From Oligoflexia bacterium (GTDB lineage: Bacteria > Bdellovibrionota_B > Oligoflexia > Oligoflexales > JAGOVF01), in NCBI GenBank assembly GCA_030432875.1, contig JAUILP010000031.1, forward strand, positions 1-38,517: DNA of 38,517 nt. The letters run 5' to 3'. The translations under genes and the position numbers were made by a program. The notes under the pieces are model-generated. The model had not been told where the DNA came from, did not search any database, and saw nothing but the letters and a program-made list of their open reading frames with translations. The stretch's first letter is position 1; each line of letters starts with the position of its first letter. Shown here piece by piece: positions 25,799 to 33,813 of the stretch.

Positions 25799-26833
25799 TT
25801 AACGTGCTCGGATATTGTATGTTGCCGTTAATGAGATATTGCTCTCATTGATCCGGTCAGATCCCTTAGCGAGACTATCGATGAGGCCAAAGGCACCGCC
25901 CAAATGAAGGTCGAATTTGCCAATGATTATCGCAAAATCAACACCCCAGAGGTACCGCGGGGTGCTATCCCAGAAAAAACTTTGATCGGCAATCAAATCA
26001 ATTTCAACATTTTGGGCTTCTGAGCTGTCGCCATTTTTTGGTGGTTCAATTAGGCGATTAGTATAGTTTAACCACGGGATCACCCTAAAATATTTTGCTA
26101 AATTGATAGATAAATTGAAGCCATAGTCTAGTTTCTTAACTTGGTACCTATAATCCTTGTAATCTGATTTTACCTGTGAATTTCGCGAAGCATAGCTGTG
26201 AACGACATTAATGCCTTTGTACCCAGCGATGAACGTAGGGTCAATATAATTGGGAAGAAATCGTGCTTCTGGGAGCCAGTATAAGTAGAGTCCTAGTCCA
26301 CTATATTTGATTTTGCTATTTTGCTCCCACCAGCTAGTAGAGCCATCAGTCTCCAAATAGGACACATGGTATGTGGCTTCTTTTTGACCAAATTCTGAGG
26401 CAAAGCCAATCCCAAAGCGATCTGCACTAAATCCAACCATTGGGCCCGCTTCCCAGCCACTCTGATGCAGATAGTGGTCATTGTCGCTTGTTTTATCTTT
26501 AACTTTCTCGTATTTGGGGACTATAGTCACATCTAAATAGGTGACGGCAGCCGTGGCTGTGATCATATTCTTTTGTGGCACAATATGAAAATAGGGTGCG
26601 GGAAAGAAAAGCGAATGGCCTCGTGCCCTTTCATCAACATAATGCTGCTGCATATCTTCTCGTGATTTGCTGGAAGCTGATATAACATCGCTTGAATGAC
26701 CTTGCGAAGTCTGCGCGTATGCTTCATTAATATAGGATTCGCCGAGGGCAAATAATAAAACCAGGCTTATAGAGAAGCATAAAAAGTTTAATTGACTGGG
26801 CTTAAGTCGCCGATTCCACAAAATGGAGATCAA
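25799..26833 (-). CDS. Predicted outer-membrane beta-barrel protein of unknown function
   Basis: This encodes 344 residues with a TTG start, supported by GAGG five bases upstream and by the lack of another early start. A signal peptide (about 1-41) should be cleaved near AYA-Q. The mature chain alternates short amphipathic beta segments with aromatic residues and Gly/Ser/Asn turns (SADRFGIGFASEFG, a GLGLYLYWLPEARF segment, FDLHLGGAFGLIDS), as in small outer-membrane barrels. The C-terminus is NIRAR rather than the usual aromatic residue, so the barrel call is moderate. No substrate or family is recognised. Confidence 0.65.
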   Translation of the reverse strand: MISILWNRRLKPSQLNFLCFSISLVLLFALGESYINEAYAQTSQGHSSDVISASSKSREDMQQHYVDERARGHSLFFPAPYFHIVPQKNMITATAAVTYLDVTIVPKYEKVKDKTSDNDHYLHQSGWEAGPMVGFSADRFGIGFASEFGQKEATYHVSYLETDGSTSWWEQNSKIKYSGLGLYLYWLPEARFLPNYIDPTFIAGYKGINVVHSYASRNSQVKSDYKDYRYQVKKLDYGFNLSINLAKYFRVIPWLNYTNRLIEPPKNGDSSEAQNVEIDLIADQSFFWDSTPRYLWGVDFAIIIGKFDLHLGGAFGLIDSLAKGSDRINESNISLTATYNIRAR

Positions 26834-27033
26834 ATCAGCCTCAAAGAAATTACCGTTTTAAAAAACTGCCATGGTAGGTGTTCGGAAAACCAATAGAAAA
26901 ATTGAGAAAATATGGCTGTGTTTCGAGAAATTAGGTGATATCACTATAAAAAATGAGTTTTTCTAAAAAGTCCCAATCGACTTAGGTCGCTTGAGGAAAA
27001 TAAACAGGAAGTTAGTAGGGGAAGGACCTAAAC

Positions 27034-27564
27034 CTAATAATATAATAACCTTAGTTTTAGTCCCCAGTAGCTGCTAAATCCCACTTGGCGTGATGATATT
27101 TTAAAATTTTTATTAACAATATAGTAGCTGGGAAAGGCGTTGATTTTAAAAGCATCCATGATTTCATCATTTCCTAAAAGGACAGGTGCCGGGAGCTTAT
27201 ATTTTTCGGCAAAATCTTTGACCTCGCTCTCATTGTTGTAAGATAGAGCAATAGTAATTATGGCATACTCTTCGGGGTTAAGAGAGGTGACAAGCTTACT
27301 CAGATTGTCTGCACTTAATTTGCACACCGAGCACCAGGGGGCAAAAAAATAGATAAGAATTTTTTTACCACGTACATTTTCTAGATCAAAAATATTATTT
27401 TGAATATCACTCAGAGAAAAGGTTGGTGGCGAGGATTCCTCTCCAGTATCCAGCATGCCCCAGGACTGGTAAGTCTGAATGCCTGCGATAATGACGAGAA
27501 AAATAATTAGTTCACGGGCAAAACGAAGAATTTTATTTTTTTTAAAAATTTGATTGAGTTTCAC
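27034..27564 (-). CDS. Membrane-anchored thioredoxin-like (TlpA/ResA-type) protein
   Basis: This encodes 176 residues with a GTG start. An N-terminal hydrophobic helix (about 15-31) anchors a periplasmic thioredoxin fold that keeps the FAPWCSVCKL active site with Cys78 and Cys81, followed by a cis-Pro region in INAFPSYYIV. Such proteins reduce or rearrange disulfides in the periplasm, often for cytochrome c maturation or for a specific client. It starts only 5 bases after the stop codon of an outer-membrane protein gene on the same strand, so the pair is cotranscribed. The barrel has at least three cysteines and could be its client; this is inference. Confidence 0.9.
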   Translation of the reverse strand: MKLNQIFKKNKILRFARELIIFLVIIAGIQTYQSWGMLDTGEESSPPTFSLSDIQNNIFDLENVRGKKILIYFFAPWCSVCKLSADNLSKLVTSLNPEEYAIITIALSYNNESEVKDFAEKYKLPAPVLLGNDEIMDAFKINAFPSYYIVNKNFKISSRQVGFSSYWGLKLRLLYY

Positions 27565-27569
27565 GAAAA

Positions 27570-28463
27570 TTAAAAGTCCTTACATAGCCCCAAACCAAGA
27601 GAAGCATAGGTGGCATCGTTGTTTCGATTCGCTGCGACATAAATTTCTAAACTCGCCAGAGGAGTATCAATAAGTATACTCCCTGTTGCTCTAGCGCCCC
27701 AACCGATACCATTGTGCAGTTTTGTGGCATATTCTTCATCCGCGAGCGCTTCTTCATCGCCGTCGATCGCCCCTTTAAAATAGCTGAGACCGACACCAGT
27801 ATCAAGTTTAAAGGAAATCATATTTTTTTCAAACAGCGTATAAGATAATCCCGGTTGTAAGGCAGCGTGATTAAAGGTTAGGTACCCCCAGTCGTACCCT
27901 AAAGCGTCGTAACTTGATCGACTAATATCACCTTCGCCAGAGCCGAGCGTTAAGCGTCCATTGATTTTTAAGCCACGGTAGAGTCTGTATTCTGTATAGG
28001 AAGATGCTTCATATCCTTTAATGTTATCACTTCCAATTTGGTAACTGGCTATGCCCCCATGCACCCCAACAGAAAACTTAGTGCGTGGCTCTGCCCGCGC
28101 GAGTTCAATTTTTGCGCTAGGGCCCTCTTCAACTTTGGATATATAATACCCCGATCCCTCAAGGCTTTGATCCTCTAGCAAGCGCACGCGTGCATTTTTA
28201 TAAATAGTCGCAAATTTTTCTGTTATCTCGATACGTCTTTGGCCATTATATAAGATATCTTCGACTCGCCCTGTTGCCGAAAGTTTGCCATTATAAAAGA
28301 ATCCCACCGTATCTCCGATGGTAATGTTTTCCCGGTAGATAAGACAGTAGGTTTGTTCTTTATCGCAGGTAAAATCATCGCCAGCAAAAACAGCGGGCAT
28401 AAAGATATTGGTCCACACAGAAACGCCTATGGCTAACCAAAACTTTTTCAATAAATTCCGCAT
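27570..28463 (-). CDS. Predicted outer-membrane beta-barrel protein with cysteine-containing N-terminal region
   Basis: This encodes 297 residues with a signal peptide cleaved near VFA-G at about residue 28. The mature N-terminus (about 29-110) is a small beta-rich region with cysteines in FTCDKEQTYCLIY. The rest (about 125-297) alternates Gly- and aromatic-rich strands (KFSVGVHGGIASYQIG, YTEYRLYRGLKINGRLTLG, ISFKLDTGVGLSYF) and ends in Phe, as in outer-membrane barrels. GGGAG lies about 10 bases before the ATG. It is directly followed by the thioredoxin-like gene, suggesting that disulfide formation matters for this protein. No specific family recognised. Confidence 0.7.
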   Translation of the reverse strand: MRNLLKKFWLAIGVSVWTNIFMPAVFAGDDFTCDKEQTYCLIYRENITIGDTVGFFYNGKLSATGRVEDILYNGQRRIEITEKFATIYKNARVRLLEDQSLEGSGYYISKVEEGPSAKIELARAEPRTKFSVGVHGGIASYQIGSDNIKGYEASSYTEYRLYRGLKINGRLTLGSGEGDISRSSYDALGYDWGYLTFNHAALQPGLSYTLFEKNMISFKLDTGVGLSYFKGAIDGDEEALADEEYATKLHNGIGWGARATGSILIDTPLASLEIYVAANRNNDATYASLGLGLCKDF

Positions 28464-28769
28464 AAGGAAGGTACTCCCTAGAAAATAATAAAATTAAGAA
28501 TTTAGCTTGAGATGAGCAAAAACTATTCCAAACAAATTCTTAATCTATATAGTGATTTATGTCTTGGTGGGCGGTGAATATCTATGCGTTTGTCAAAAAA
28601 ATAGACATATTTTTGGTGAAAGGTAACCGATTCCTACTCTCCGTATAGGAGACTCTTTCCACGACTAAGAGCAGGAGTTGCGGGACGGAAAAGGCGGAGT
28701 TGATATTTGGATAAATGAGTTTTTCTCTGCAATAAGCTCCGCTGTTAGGGTTAACGCAACGGCGTCATT
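28464..28769. other. Intergenic region upstream of OMP/thioredoxin operon
   Basis: This 306-bp gap lies between two minus-strand genes. It should contain the promoter of the barrel/thioredoxin pair. A short TCTCC/GGAGA inverted repeat lies near 28640-28655, but without a clear T-tract. No gene or other element is recognised. Confidence 0.35.
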
Positions 28770-29618
28770 TTATGTAAAGGATTCGGTCATAATACGTTCA
28801 TCGGGGACCCCTTGATCCTTTAAAAAATCAACCGCAATTTTCATCATTTCATCGGGGCCGCAACTCATAAATAATGTGTTATTTAGATCCGCAGAGGCCG
28901 TAAATTTCTTTAGGATTTGTGGAGAAATTCTTCCCTTCCAAAACTCAGCGCCTGCTTCAAGATCTCTCGTTAAAGTTATGGTGGTGGATATAAAAGGATC
29001 TAGCTGAATTTTTTTAAGCTCATCATAAAGTATGAGGTCTTCACGACTTCGATAGGAAACCAATAAAGAAAAATGCCTTTGTAGGCCAGCATGTTCCCTG
29101 TGATATTTCGCCTCGCGCATAATACTCACGAAGGGGGTGACGCCGCTGCCACCTGCGATCATCATGACAGGAGTGCTCCCTTGCATGGGATCCAAATAGA
29201 ATTTACCAATTGGCCCCCTGGCCCGAAGAATATCCCCTTTTTTGGCTTCATTTAACAGCCAACGAGAAACCAAGCCCTGGTCGACTTCTTTTACCGTGAA
29301 CGCAGAAAAATCTGGCTGGTTGGGAGAGCTGGAAAGGCTGTAGGAGCGCACCACGGGTTTTTCGCTAATGCCATCAAACCTGAAGGTTAAATACTGGCCA
29401 GGATAAAAATCCCAGGGACGTCCCCCTTCATCGGCATCTTCTATGATAAAGGTTTTTGTATCGTGGGTTTCTAATATAACTTCCTTAATTTTTAGATTCA
29501 TCCACCCTTTTTTTATGCGTCTAGTGTTCACTATTAATTCCTTTATCAACAAAGTATTTTGCAAATCCTTTAAAAAAGCACCGGTCTGAGGCGTTGTCGC
29601 CTGCGCTTCGCTGCTCAT
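28770..29618 (-). CDS. FAD-binding ferredoxin reductase-type oxidoreductase
   Basis: This encodes 282 residues. After an N-terminal extension of about 40 residues comes a ferredoxin-NADP reductase module. It has an FAD-binding beta-barrel with RSYSLSS (91-97), a nucleotide-binding domain with IAGGSGVTPFVSIMREA (154-170), and the CGP motif near residue 254 followed by a terminal ESF. There is no C-terminal 2Fe-2S ferredoxin domain, unlike PaaK/Hmp-like reductases with built-in electron carriers, so it would pass electrons to a separate partner. An internal ATG at residue 40 with AAAGGG before it is an alternative start that would remove the extension. The neighbouring flavoenzyme on the same strand may be functionally linked, though 168 bp separate them. 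Confidence 0.92.
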   Translation of the reverse strand: MSSEAQATTPQTGAFLKDLQNTLLIKELIVNTRRIKKGWMNLKIKEVILETHDTKTFIIEDADEGGRPWDFYPGQYLTFRFDGISEKPVVRSYSLSSSPNQPDFSAFTVKEVDQGLVSRWLLNEAKKGDILRARGPIGKFYLDPMQGSTPVMMIAGGSGVTPFVSIMREAKYHREHAGLQRHFSLLVSYRSREDLILYDELKKIQLDPFISTTITLTRDLEAGAEFWKGRISPQILKKFTASADLNNTLFMSCGPDEMMKIAVDFLKDQGVPDERIMTESFT

Positions 29619-29786
29619 TTACCTAATGTAAACTGCGCTGCGGTGCTCGGCATCGCCTTGCATCCCAGCACTTTTTGAGAACTTATACGCCCGACAAGGG
29701 ACATCAGAACGCTGCGAGCAGAAAAAACCTAGGTTGCATGCACCCTCTACGGTTATCAGCTGTTATGATGTCTGCGAGCTGTTGTA

Positions 29787-30737
29787 TTACTCTTTTAGAC
29801 TTTCACGGGCAGCAAAAAATTCTTGCTCCAGTCGGCTAACCACTTCCTGAACGGGGAGTATGTCCCTAATAAGTCCTGACACCTGGCCGATTTCAAGTTC
29901 TCCTTCACGGAGGTCTCCTTCAAACATACCTGCTTTAGCGCGGCCTTTGCCCAAAAGCTCCTTTAATTCTTCAGCGCTAGCGCCAGATTCTTCAGCCCGA
30001 GCGATTTTGGCATAAAATTCGTTTTTAAGCAGGCGAACAGGAACGAGTTTGCGCATCGCGAGCATGGTGTCAGAAGAGCCTGACTGCGTAATCATATCTT
30101 TAAACTGGCTGTGGGCTGAGGCTTCAGCGGTGGCGACAAAGCGTGAACCAATTTGTACCCCATGTGCACCCAGAGCAAGTGCCGCAGCGACTGCGCGTCC
30201 GTCGCCAATCCCCCCGGCAGCGATCACGGGTATACTTACAGCATTAACGACCTGGGGAATAAGGCACATTGTGGTAATTTCATCTCTACCATTGTGACCG
30301 CCAGCTTCAAATCCCTCAGCAACGATCGCATCGACACCCGCTTTTTCACACTTTAGGGCGAGCTCAGGCGTGGTCGTTACATGAACAACCGTCGCCCCTT
30401 TGCCTTTTAGGTAGTCTGTGAACATTTTTGGACTCCCAGCTGAAGTAAAAAAAATTTTTACTCCATGCTCAAGCGCCACATCAATTTGTTCTTTTGCCTT
30501 GGAATATAGTAAAGGCACATTTACTCCAAAAGGTTGAGTCGTGAGAGACCGAGCTTTAATGATATGTTTTTCTAGGAGTTCTGGTTGCATCGAACCAGCG
30601 CCAATAAGACCTAGGCAACCAGAATTTGCCGCCGCAGCGGCGAGTTTTGCGCCGGAAACCCAGATCATCCCTGCTTGCACAATGGGTAAACGCGTTCCTA
30701 AAAGCGTACAAATTTTTTTTGTGTTTTTTGTTAGCAT
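29787..30737 (-). CDS. NAD(P)H-dependent flavin oxidoreductase (nitronate monooxygenase / FabK type)
   Basis: This encodes 316 residues forming a TIM-barrel FMN enzyme. Conserved parts are the LPIVQAGMIWVSGAKLA start, the EGFEAGGHNG loop with the probable active-site His148, and VIAAGGIGDGRAVAAALALG followed by GVQIGSRF for FMN phosphate binding. This fits the 2-nitropropane dioxygenase/nitronate monooxygenase superfamily. The long AGGHNG-to-ITTM spacing and the overall pattern also fit enoyl-ACP reductase II (FabK), which makes saturated acyl-ACP in fatty-acid synthesis. Sequence alone does not separate them. GAGG precedes the ATG. It is transcribed divergently from the RNA methyltransferase at 30914. 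Confidence 0.92.
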   Translation of the reverse strand: MLTKNTKKICTLLGTRLPIVQAGMIWVSGAKLAAAAANSGCLGLIGAGSMQPELLEKHIIKARSLTTQPFGVNVPLLYSKAKEQIDVALEHGVKIFFTSAGSPKMFTDYLKGKGATVVHVTTTPELALKCEKAGVDAIVAEGFEAGGHNGRDEITTMCLIPQVVNAVSIPVIAAGGIGDGRAVAAALALGAHGVQIGSRFVATAEASAHSQFKDMITQSGSSDTMLAMRKLVPVRLLKNEFYAKIARAEESGASAEELKELLGKGRAKAGMFEGDLREGELEIGQVSGLIRDILPVQEVVSRLEQEFFAARESLKE

Positions 30738-30913
30738 GTATTCCTCATAAATCGTCTGTCAAGGCACAACAGTATGAATTGACATGATTTTACACAAGAT
30801 AGCGTTTAAAGATAGGTCTGGGTTCATTTTCGTGTTTTTTTTTCTAGGTACCTGTTATAAGACACATTACCGACTTTAACCAGAAAATCCTCCCAAACAA
30901 TAGGAACTTTGTC

Positions 30914-31792
30914 ATGGATTCCACCTCACAAAAACTTTCCTCATCTTACAAATTACTGGATACAGGAGATTTTTTGAAGCTTGAAAAACTCGGGGAATTA
31001 ACCATTATTCGCCCGGCACCTGCGGCAATTTGGAAAAAATCTTTGCCGAGGCGCATTTGGGACGAGGCTGCTTTTGAATTTCGGCGTTACCAAGGCGGCG
31101 ATGGGAAATGGTTTACGCTAGGTAAAAAAAGAGAAATACCTTCAGATATTATCTTAAATGGAATTAGGTTTGCACTAAAGCTCACTGATTTTGGTCACCT
31201 TGGTATATTTGCCGAGCATGCAGAACATTGGCAAAGTTTACAAAATTTGGTTAAAAAATATCAGAAGAAAAGTAACGAGCCGTTTAAGGCGCTAAATTTA
31301 TTTGCTTACACGGGTGGAGCTTCTTTGGCTTTGGCTAAAGTGGGTGCTGAAGTTGTTCACCTCGATGCCTCTAAAACGAGTGTGGACTGGGCAAAACAAA
31401 ACCTTAGCCTCAACGGCATGGAAAAAGCACCGATGAGATTCATTGTCGATGATGTGCAAAAATTCGTCGCGAGGGAAATTCGTCGCGGGAGCCAGTACAA
31501 TGGCATCATCCTTGATCCCCCCTCTTTTGGTCGCGGTTTAAAGGGCGAAGTCTGGAAAATTGAGGAGCATTTGGAGCCGCTTCTACAAAATATAAAGCAG
31601 ATTATTTGCCAAAACCCTTCATTTATTTTTTTAACCGGACATACTCCGGGTTTTGGGCCATTGTCCCTTCAAAATTTGCTGCAGCAAGTTTTCAGTGATT
31701 CTTTTAGTGCCTATAGCTCTGGCGAAATGTTTATTCCCGGATCATCGGGTAGCTTTCCTTTGCCGAGCGGAGCTTTTGCTCTTGGCTGTTAG
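30914..31792 (+). CDS. Class I SAM-dependent RNA methyltransferase (RlmI/RlmK-related)
   Basis: This encodes 292 residues. An N-terminal region with PAAIWKKSLP and a WFTLGKKREIP stretch precedes a Rossmann methyltransferase fold. Motif I is NLFAYTGGASLALAK (128-142), an acidic residue follows (HLDASKTSVDWAKQNL, Asp151), and the catalytic DPPSFGRG lies at 201-208. These are the signature of class I methyltransferases related to the large rRNA methyltransferases RlmI and RlmK, which modify 23S rRNA bases. It lacks the N-terminal PUA domain of RlmI. AGGAA precedes the ATG. It ends 14 bp from the convergent EamA transporter gene. Confidence 0.9.
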   Translation: MDSTSQKLSSSYKLLDTGDFLKLEKLGELTIIRPAPAAIWKKSLPRRIWDEAAFEFRRYQGGDGKWFTLGKKREIPSDIILNGIRFALKLTDFGHLGIFAEHAEHWQSLQNLVKKYQKKSNEPFKALNLFAYTGGASLALAKVGAEVVHLDASKTSVDWAKQNLSLNGMEKAPMRFIVDDVQKFVAREIRRGSQYNGIILDPPSFGRGLKGEVWKIEEHLEPLLQNIKQIICQNPSFIFLTGHTPGFGPLSLQNLLQQVFSDSFSAYSSGEMFIPGSSGSFPLPSGAFALGC

Positions 31793-31806
31793 TAGTATTA
31801 GCTCAC

Positions 31807-32673
31807 TTATACCAATATCATCCCAATGGAAAATAGACATAGGATGACCCCCAATTTCTGTCGGTTTCTGACGTTTTGCTTTAACAGCACACTGGCTAAA
31901 ATAACTGTAATAGCTGGATATAATGAGGAAAGAACCACGGCTAAATCGAGGCGCAGGAGGTTTTTGGCGAGCAGAAAAAATAAATTTCCCAGGCCATCAA
32001 TGAGACCAGCCAAAATAGCCCAACCAAGAGTGATTTTTCCTGGGATAAATTCGCCTAAATATAAGAAAATCAGCCCAGAGACTATGAAAGCGCTTCCGCG
32101 CGCTACGACTAAAGGAATAAAAATGCTTCCGGGTTCAATGAGAGAAAGAAAAATATAAAATCCGCCAAAGCCAATTCCAGAAAATATGCCCATAAAAATT
32201 GGTTTTCGGTCAGTGAAGTTATGCTTAATGGTTGAGGTGTTTTCACTGCCAGGGGCGAGTAACCAAATTCCCATTATGGCACAAGCAATCCCGACTTGGC
32301 GCATCAGTGTTGGGGGCACGCCACTGAGAACAATATGATAAATGACAGGAATAGCGGCACTTACCACGGCTGATATTGGTGCAATCACCGCAGCAGAACC
32401 TTGGCTTAACCCACGATAAAGAAAGCCTAGCCCAATCGTCCCCCAAGCCCCGGCGGCGGCGGCCCAAAATAGACTCACGCTAGAGGGAAAAGATTCCTGG
32501 CGTAAGACGGCGAGCAGAAAGAGAAGAAGTGCTCCCGAAAGAGCAGAGAGGGACAAGACAAAATAGTGACTTGGTGTTTTTTTTGTGGCAATACCACCCG
32601 TAAAATCGCCGCACCCCCAAGCTAAGGCAGCCATTAGCGCAAAGCTGCAACCTAACCAGGAAATATCATTCAT
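31807..32673 (-). CDS. EamA/DMT family transporter
   Basis: This encodes 288 residues with about ten hydrophobic helices in two related halves, the standard drug/metabolite transporter fold. Typical features are the MAALAWGCGDFTGGIATK start, the repeated AAVIAPISAVVSAAIPVIYH and LDLAVVLSSLYPAITVILA segments near the end of each half, and the final QKLGVILCLFSIGMIL. Members export or take up small metabolites across the inner membrane; the substrate cannot be inferred. GGAG lies immediately before the ATG. It is convergent with the RNA methyltransferase gene. Confidence 0.9.
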   Translation of the reverse strand: MNDISWLGCSFALMAALAWGCGDFTGGIATKKTPSHYFVLSLSALSGALLLFLLAVLRQESFPSSVSLFWAAAAGAWGTIGLGFLYRGLSQGSAAVIAPISAVVSAAIPVIYHIVLSGVPPTLMRQVGIACAIMGIWLLAPGSENTSTIKHNFTDRKPIFMGIFSGIGFGGFYIFLSLIEPGSIFIPLVVARGSAFIVSGLIFLYLGEFIPGKITLGWAILAGLIDGLGNLFFLLAKNLLRLDLAVVLSSLYPAITVILASVLLKQNVRNRQKLGVILCLFSIGMILV

Positions 32674-32813
32674 AGCTCCGCCTAATTTTACATGTCTAAA
32701 TTATCGCCGCCTCTCTTTAAATACATTTAGGCGGTCCTTAAAGACTTATCAAAAAAGTAAGTACAAAAATAGCTCCTTTCGCGAGCTTTTTGAATCACTT
32801 TTCTGCACGGAAT

Positions 32814-33206
32814 CTATCTTGACTTGATGAGCGGTAAATTAAGCGAACAGGTGAGTCTTATTTCCGCATTTTCCGGTGCCATGACTTCCGCTACAATAAC
32901 GTTATCTTCACCGGTACAACCTTGAGCACCTTCAGCTTTTAATAAGTAGGGGAGGTCATTGCAGGGCAAGTTTAGAAATATAAAAAAACCATCTTCGTAA
33001 GATTTTACCTCATCTGCCACCTCCTTTGAATTTGGATAATATAACTTTACCGTGGCCTGATTTGCAAATTCTTGTCCCTGGTATACAAAACCGGAGATTG
33101 CATTGGTGCAAGATGCGTTTTTTAATTGGGTACCATTAGCCTTAGTGTTCGTAACTCCGCAGCTATTTAAAAAATAAACGATAACAATTGCAATGGAGAA
33201 CTTCAT
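32814..33206 (-). CDS. Small lipoprotein with carboxypeptidase-regulatory-like fold
   Basis: This encodes 130 residues with a short signal ending in a FLNSC lipobox (Cys16, then Gly), so lipidation is expected. Residues about 38-105 follow the pattern of a transthyretin/carboxypeptidase-regulatory-like beta-sandwich: ISGFVYQGQEFANQATVKLYY, then a turn with EDGFFIFLNLPC, then YLLKAEG. Four to five cysteines in the mature part may form disulfides. AAAGGAA lies 6 bases before the ATG. No catalytic residues are visible; a small structural or binding role at the outer membrane is inferred. Confidence 0.72.
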   Translation of the reverse strand: MKFSIAIVIVYFLNSCGVTNTKANGTQLKNASCTNAISGFVYQGQEFANQATVKLYYPNSKEVADEVKSYEDGFFIFLNLPCNDLPYLLKAEGAQGCTGEDNVIVAEVMAPENAEIRLTCSLNLPLIKSR

Positions 33207-33490
33207 AAAAATTTCCTTTTAAAAATTAGGGTGAAAATTACCGGACAATTTAGCTCAGTTAATGCGAAAGAGTTCATTTGGGTTTATAGAGTTAAGCAGC
33301 TGAATTCTTTTAATGATCCAGACAAAAAATTTAACTCAAACTTTGTTCTGAAATTAGTTTTTAGAGAGTTCTTAACAGACATTTATTCTAAGACGTTTAG
33401 AAAATCATCTGCCGTAACAAAACTATCTGAACTCTATGCTCTGCAACTTACACGGGTTTAAAGCTTATGAAAGTTGCAATAAAACTGACG

Positions 33491-33508
33491 TGTGTATACC
33501 TTTACACA
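33491..33508. promoter_or_regulatory. Inverted repeat, possible operator
   Basis: TGTGTA and TACACA form a perfect 6-bp inverted repeat around TACCTT. A TTGCAA at 33474-33479 followed after 15 bases by TATACC would be a weak promoter overlapping it. No gene can be assigned. Confidence 0.25.
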
Positions 33509-33630
33509 AAATTTTATTCCACAAAAATGATCCCCCCATGTACACTCGGTATAAAAGCTCTGTTATGACAGTCACTTTTAAGTGATATGTTTTAAAATAA
33601 GAAAGTTTGGCCGGTGTTTTAACCAGGACT

Positions 33631-33662
33631 AATTGGCGGCTTCCGCGAAATTCTTTTTTTTT
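33631..33662 (+). terminator. Plus-strand terminator without assigned gene
   Basis: A compact GCGG/CCGC stem with a CTT loop, flanked by AATT arms that can extend it, is followed by C and an unusually long run of T. It faces away from the minus-strand propeller gene to its right and ends no recognised plus-strand gene. Confidence 0.55.
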
Positions 33663-33712
33663 TAGCAAGAGTTTTAGAAATTTTGATGTTCATTTAAGCT
33701 AACAATTTAATG

Positions 33713-33759
33713 CACCTCACCATGAGATTTATCACGAGGATAAATATTATAGTGAGGTG
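33713..33759. repeat. Two-part stem-loop past the propeller gene
   Basis: CACCTCAC (33713-33720) pairs with GTGAGGTG (33752-33759). Inside, ATTTATC (33727-33733) pairs with GATAAAT (33739-33745), leaving a symmetrical six-by-six internal loop and a five-base apical loop. It lies 55 bases beyond the stop codon of the minus-strand propeller gene. There is no T-tract, so it may be a 3'-end stabiliser or a binding dyad. Confidence 0.5.
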
Positions 33760-33813
33760 GGGGTGTTGCTTCCACACAAAAACAAGGCAGAGCAAATTGA
33801 GGGAGTTATATTT

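Larger units (their letters stand above)
33207..33813. other. 607-bp gap with several structured elements, no clear gene
   Basis: A 76-codon plus-strand frame from GTG at 33231 to 33461 exists, but its start has no properly spaced ribosome site and its product is not recognisable. A TGTGTA/TACACA inverted repeat lies at 33491-33508. A plus-strand terminator-like hairpin with a long T run lies at 33631-33662. A large hairpin lies at 33713-33759. Together they suggest an unannotated plus-strand transcript or small RNA, but no promoter is clear. Confidence 0.4.

Noticed and set aside
29619..29786. GC-richer gap between the two flavoenzyme genes as a small RNA gene
   Set aside because: An interrupted GTGCT/AGCAC stem followed by five T residues exists, but the stem has a mismatch, the loop is long, and no promoter is visible.
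33231..33461. 76-codon plus-strand frame upstream of a plus-strand terminator
   Set aside because: GTG start without a properly spaced ribosome site, unrecognisable product, and it lies in the leader region of a divergent gene. It could be real but is not supported enough to list as a gene.
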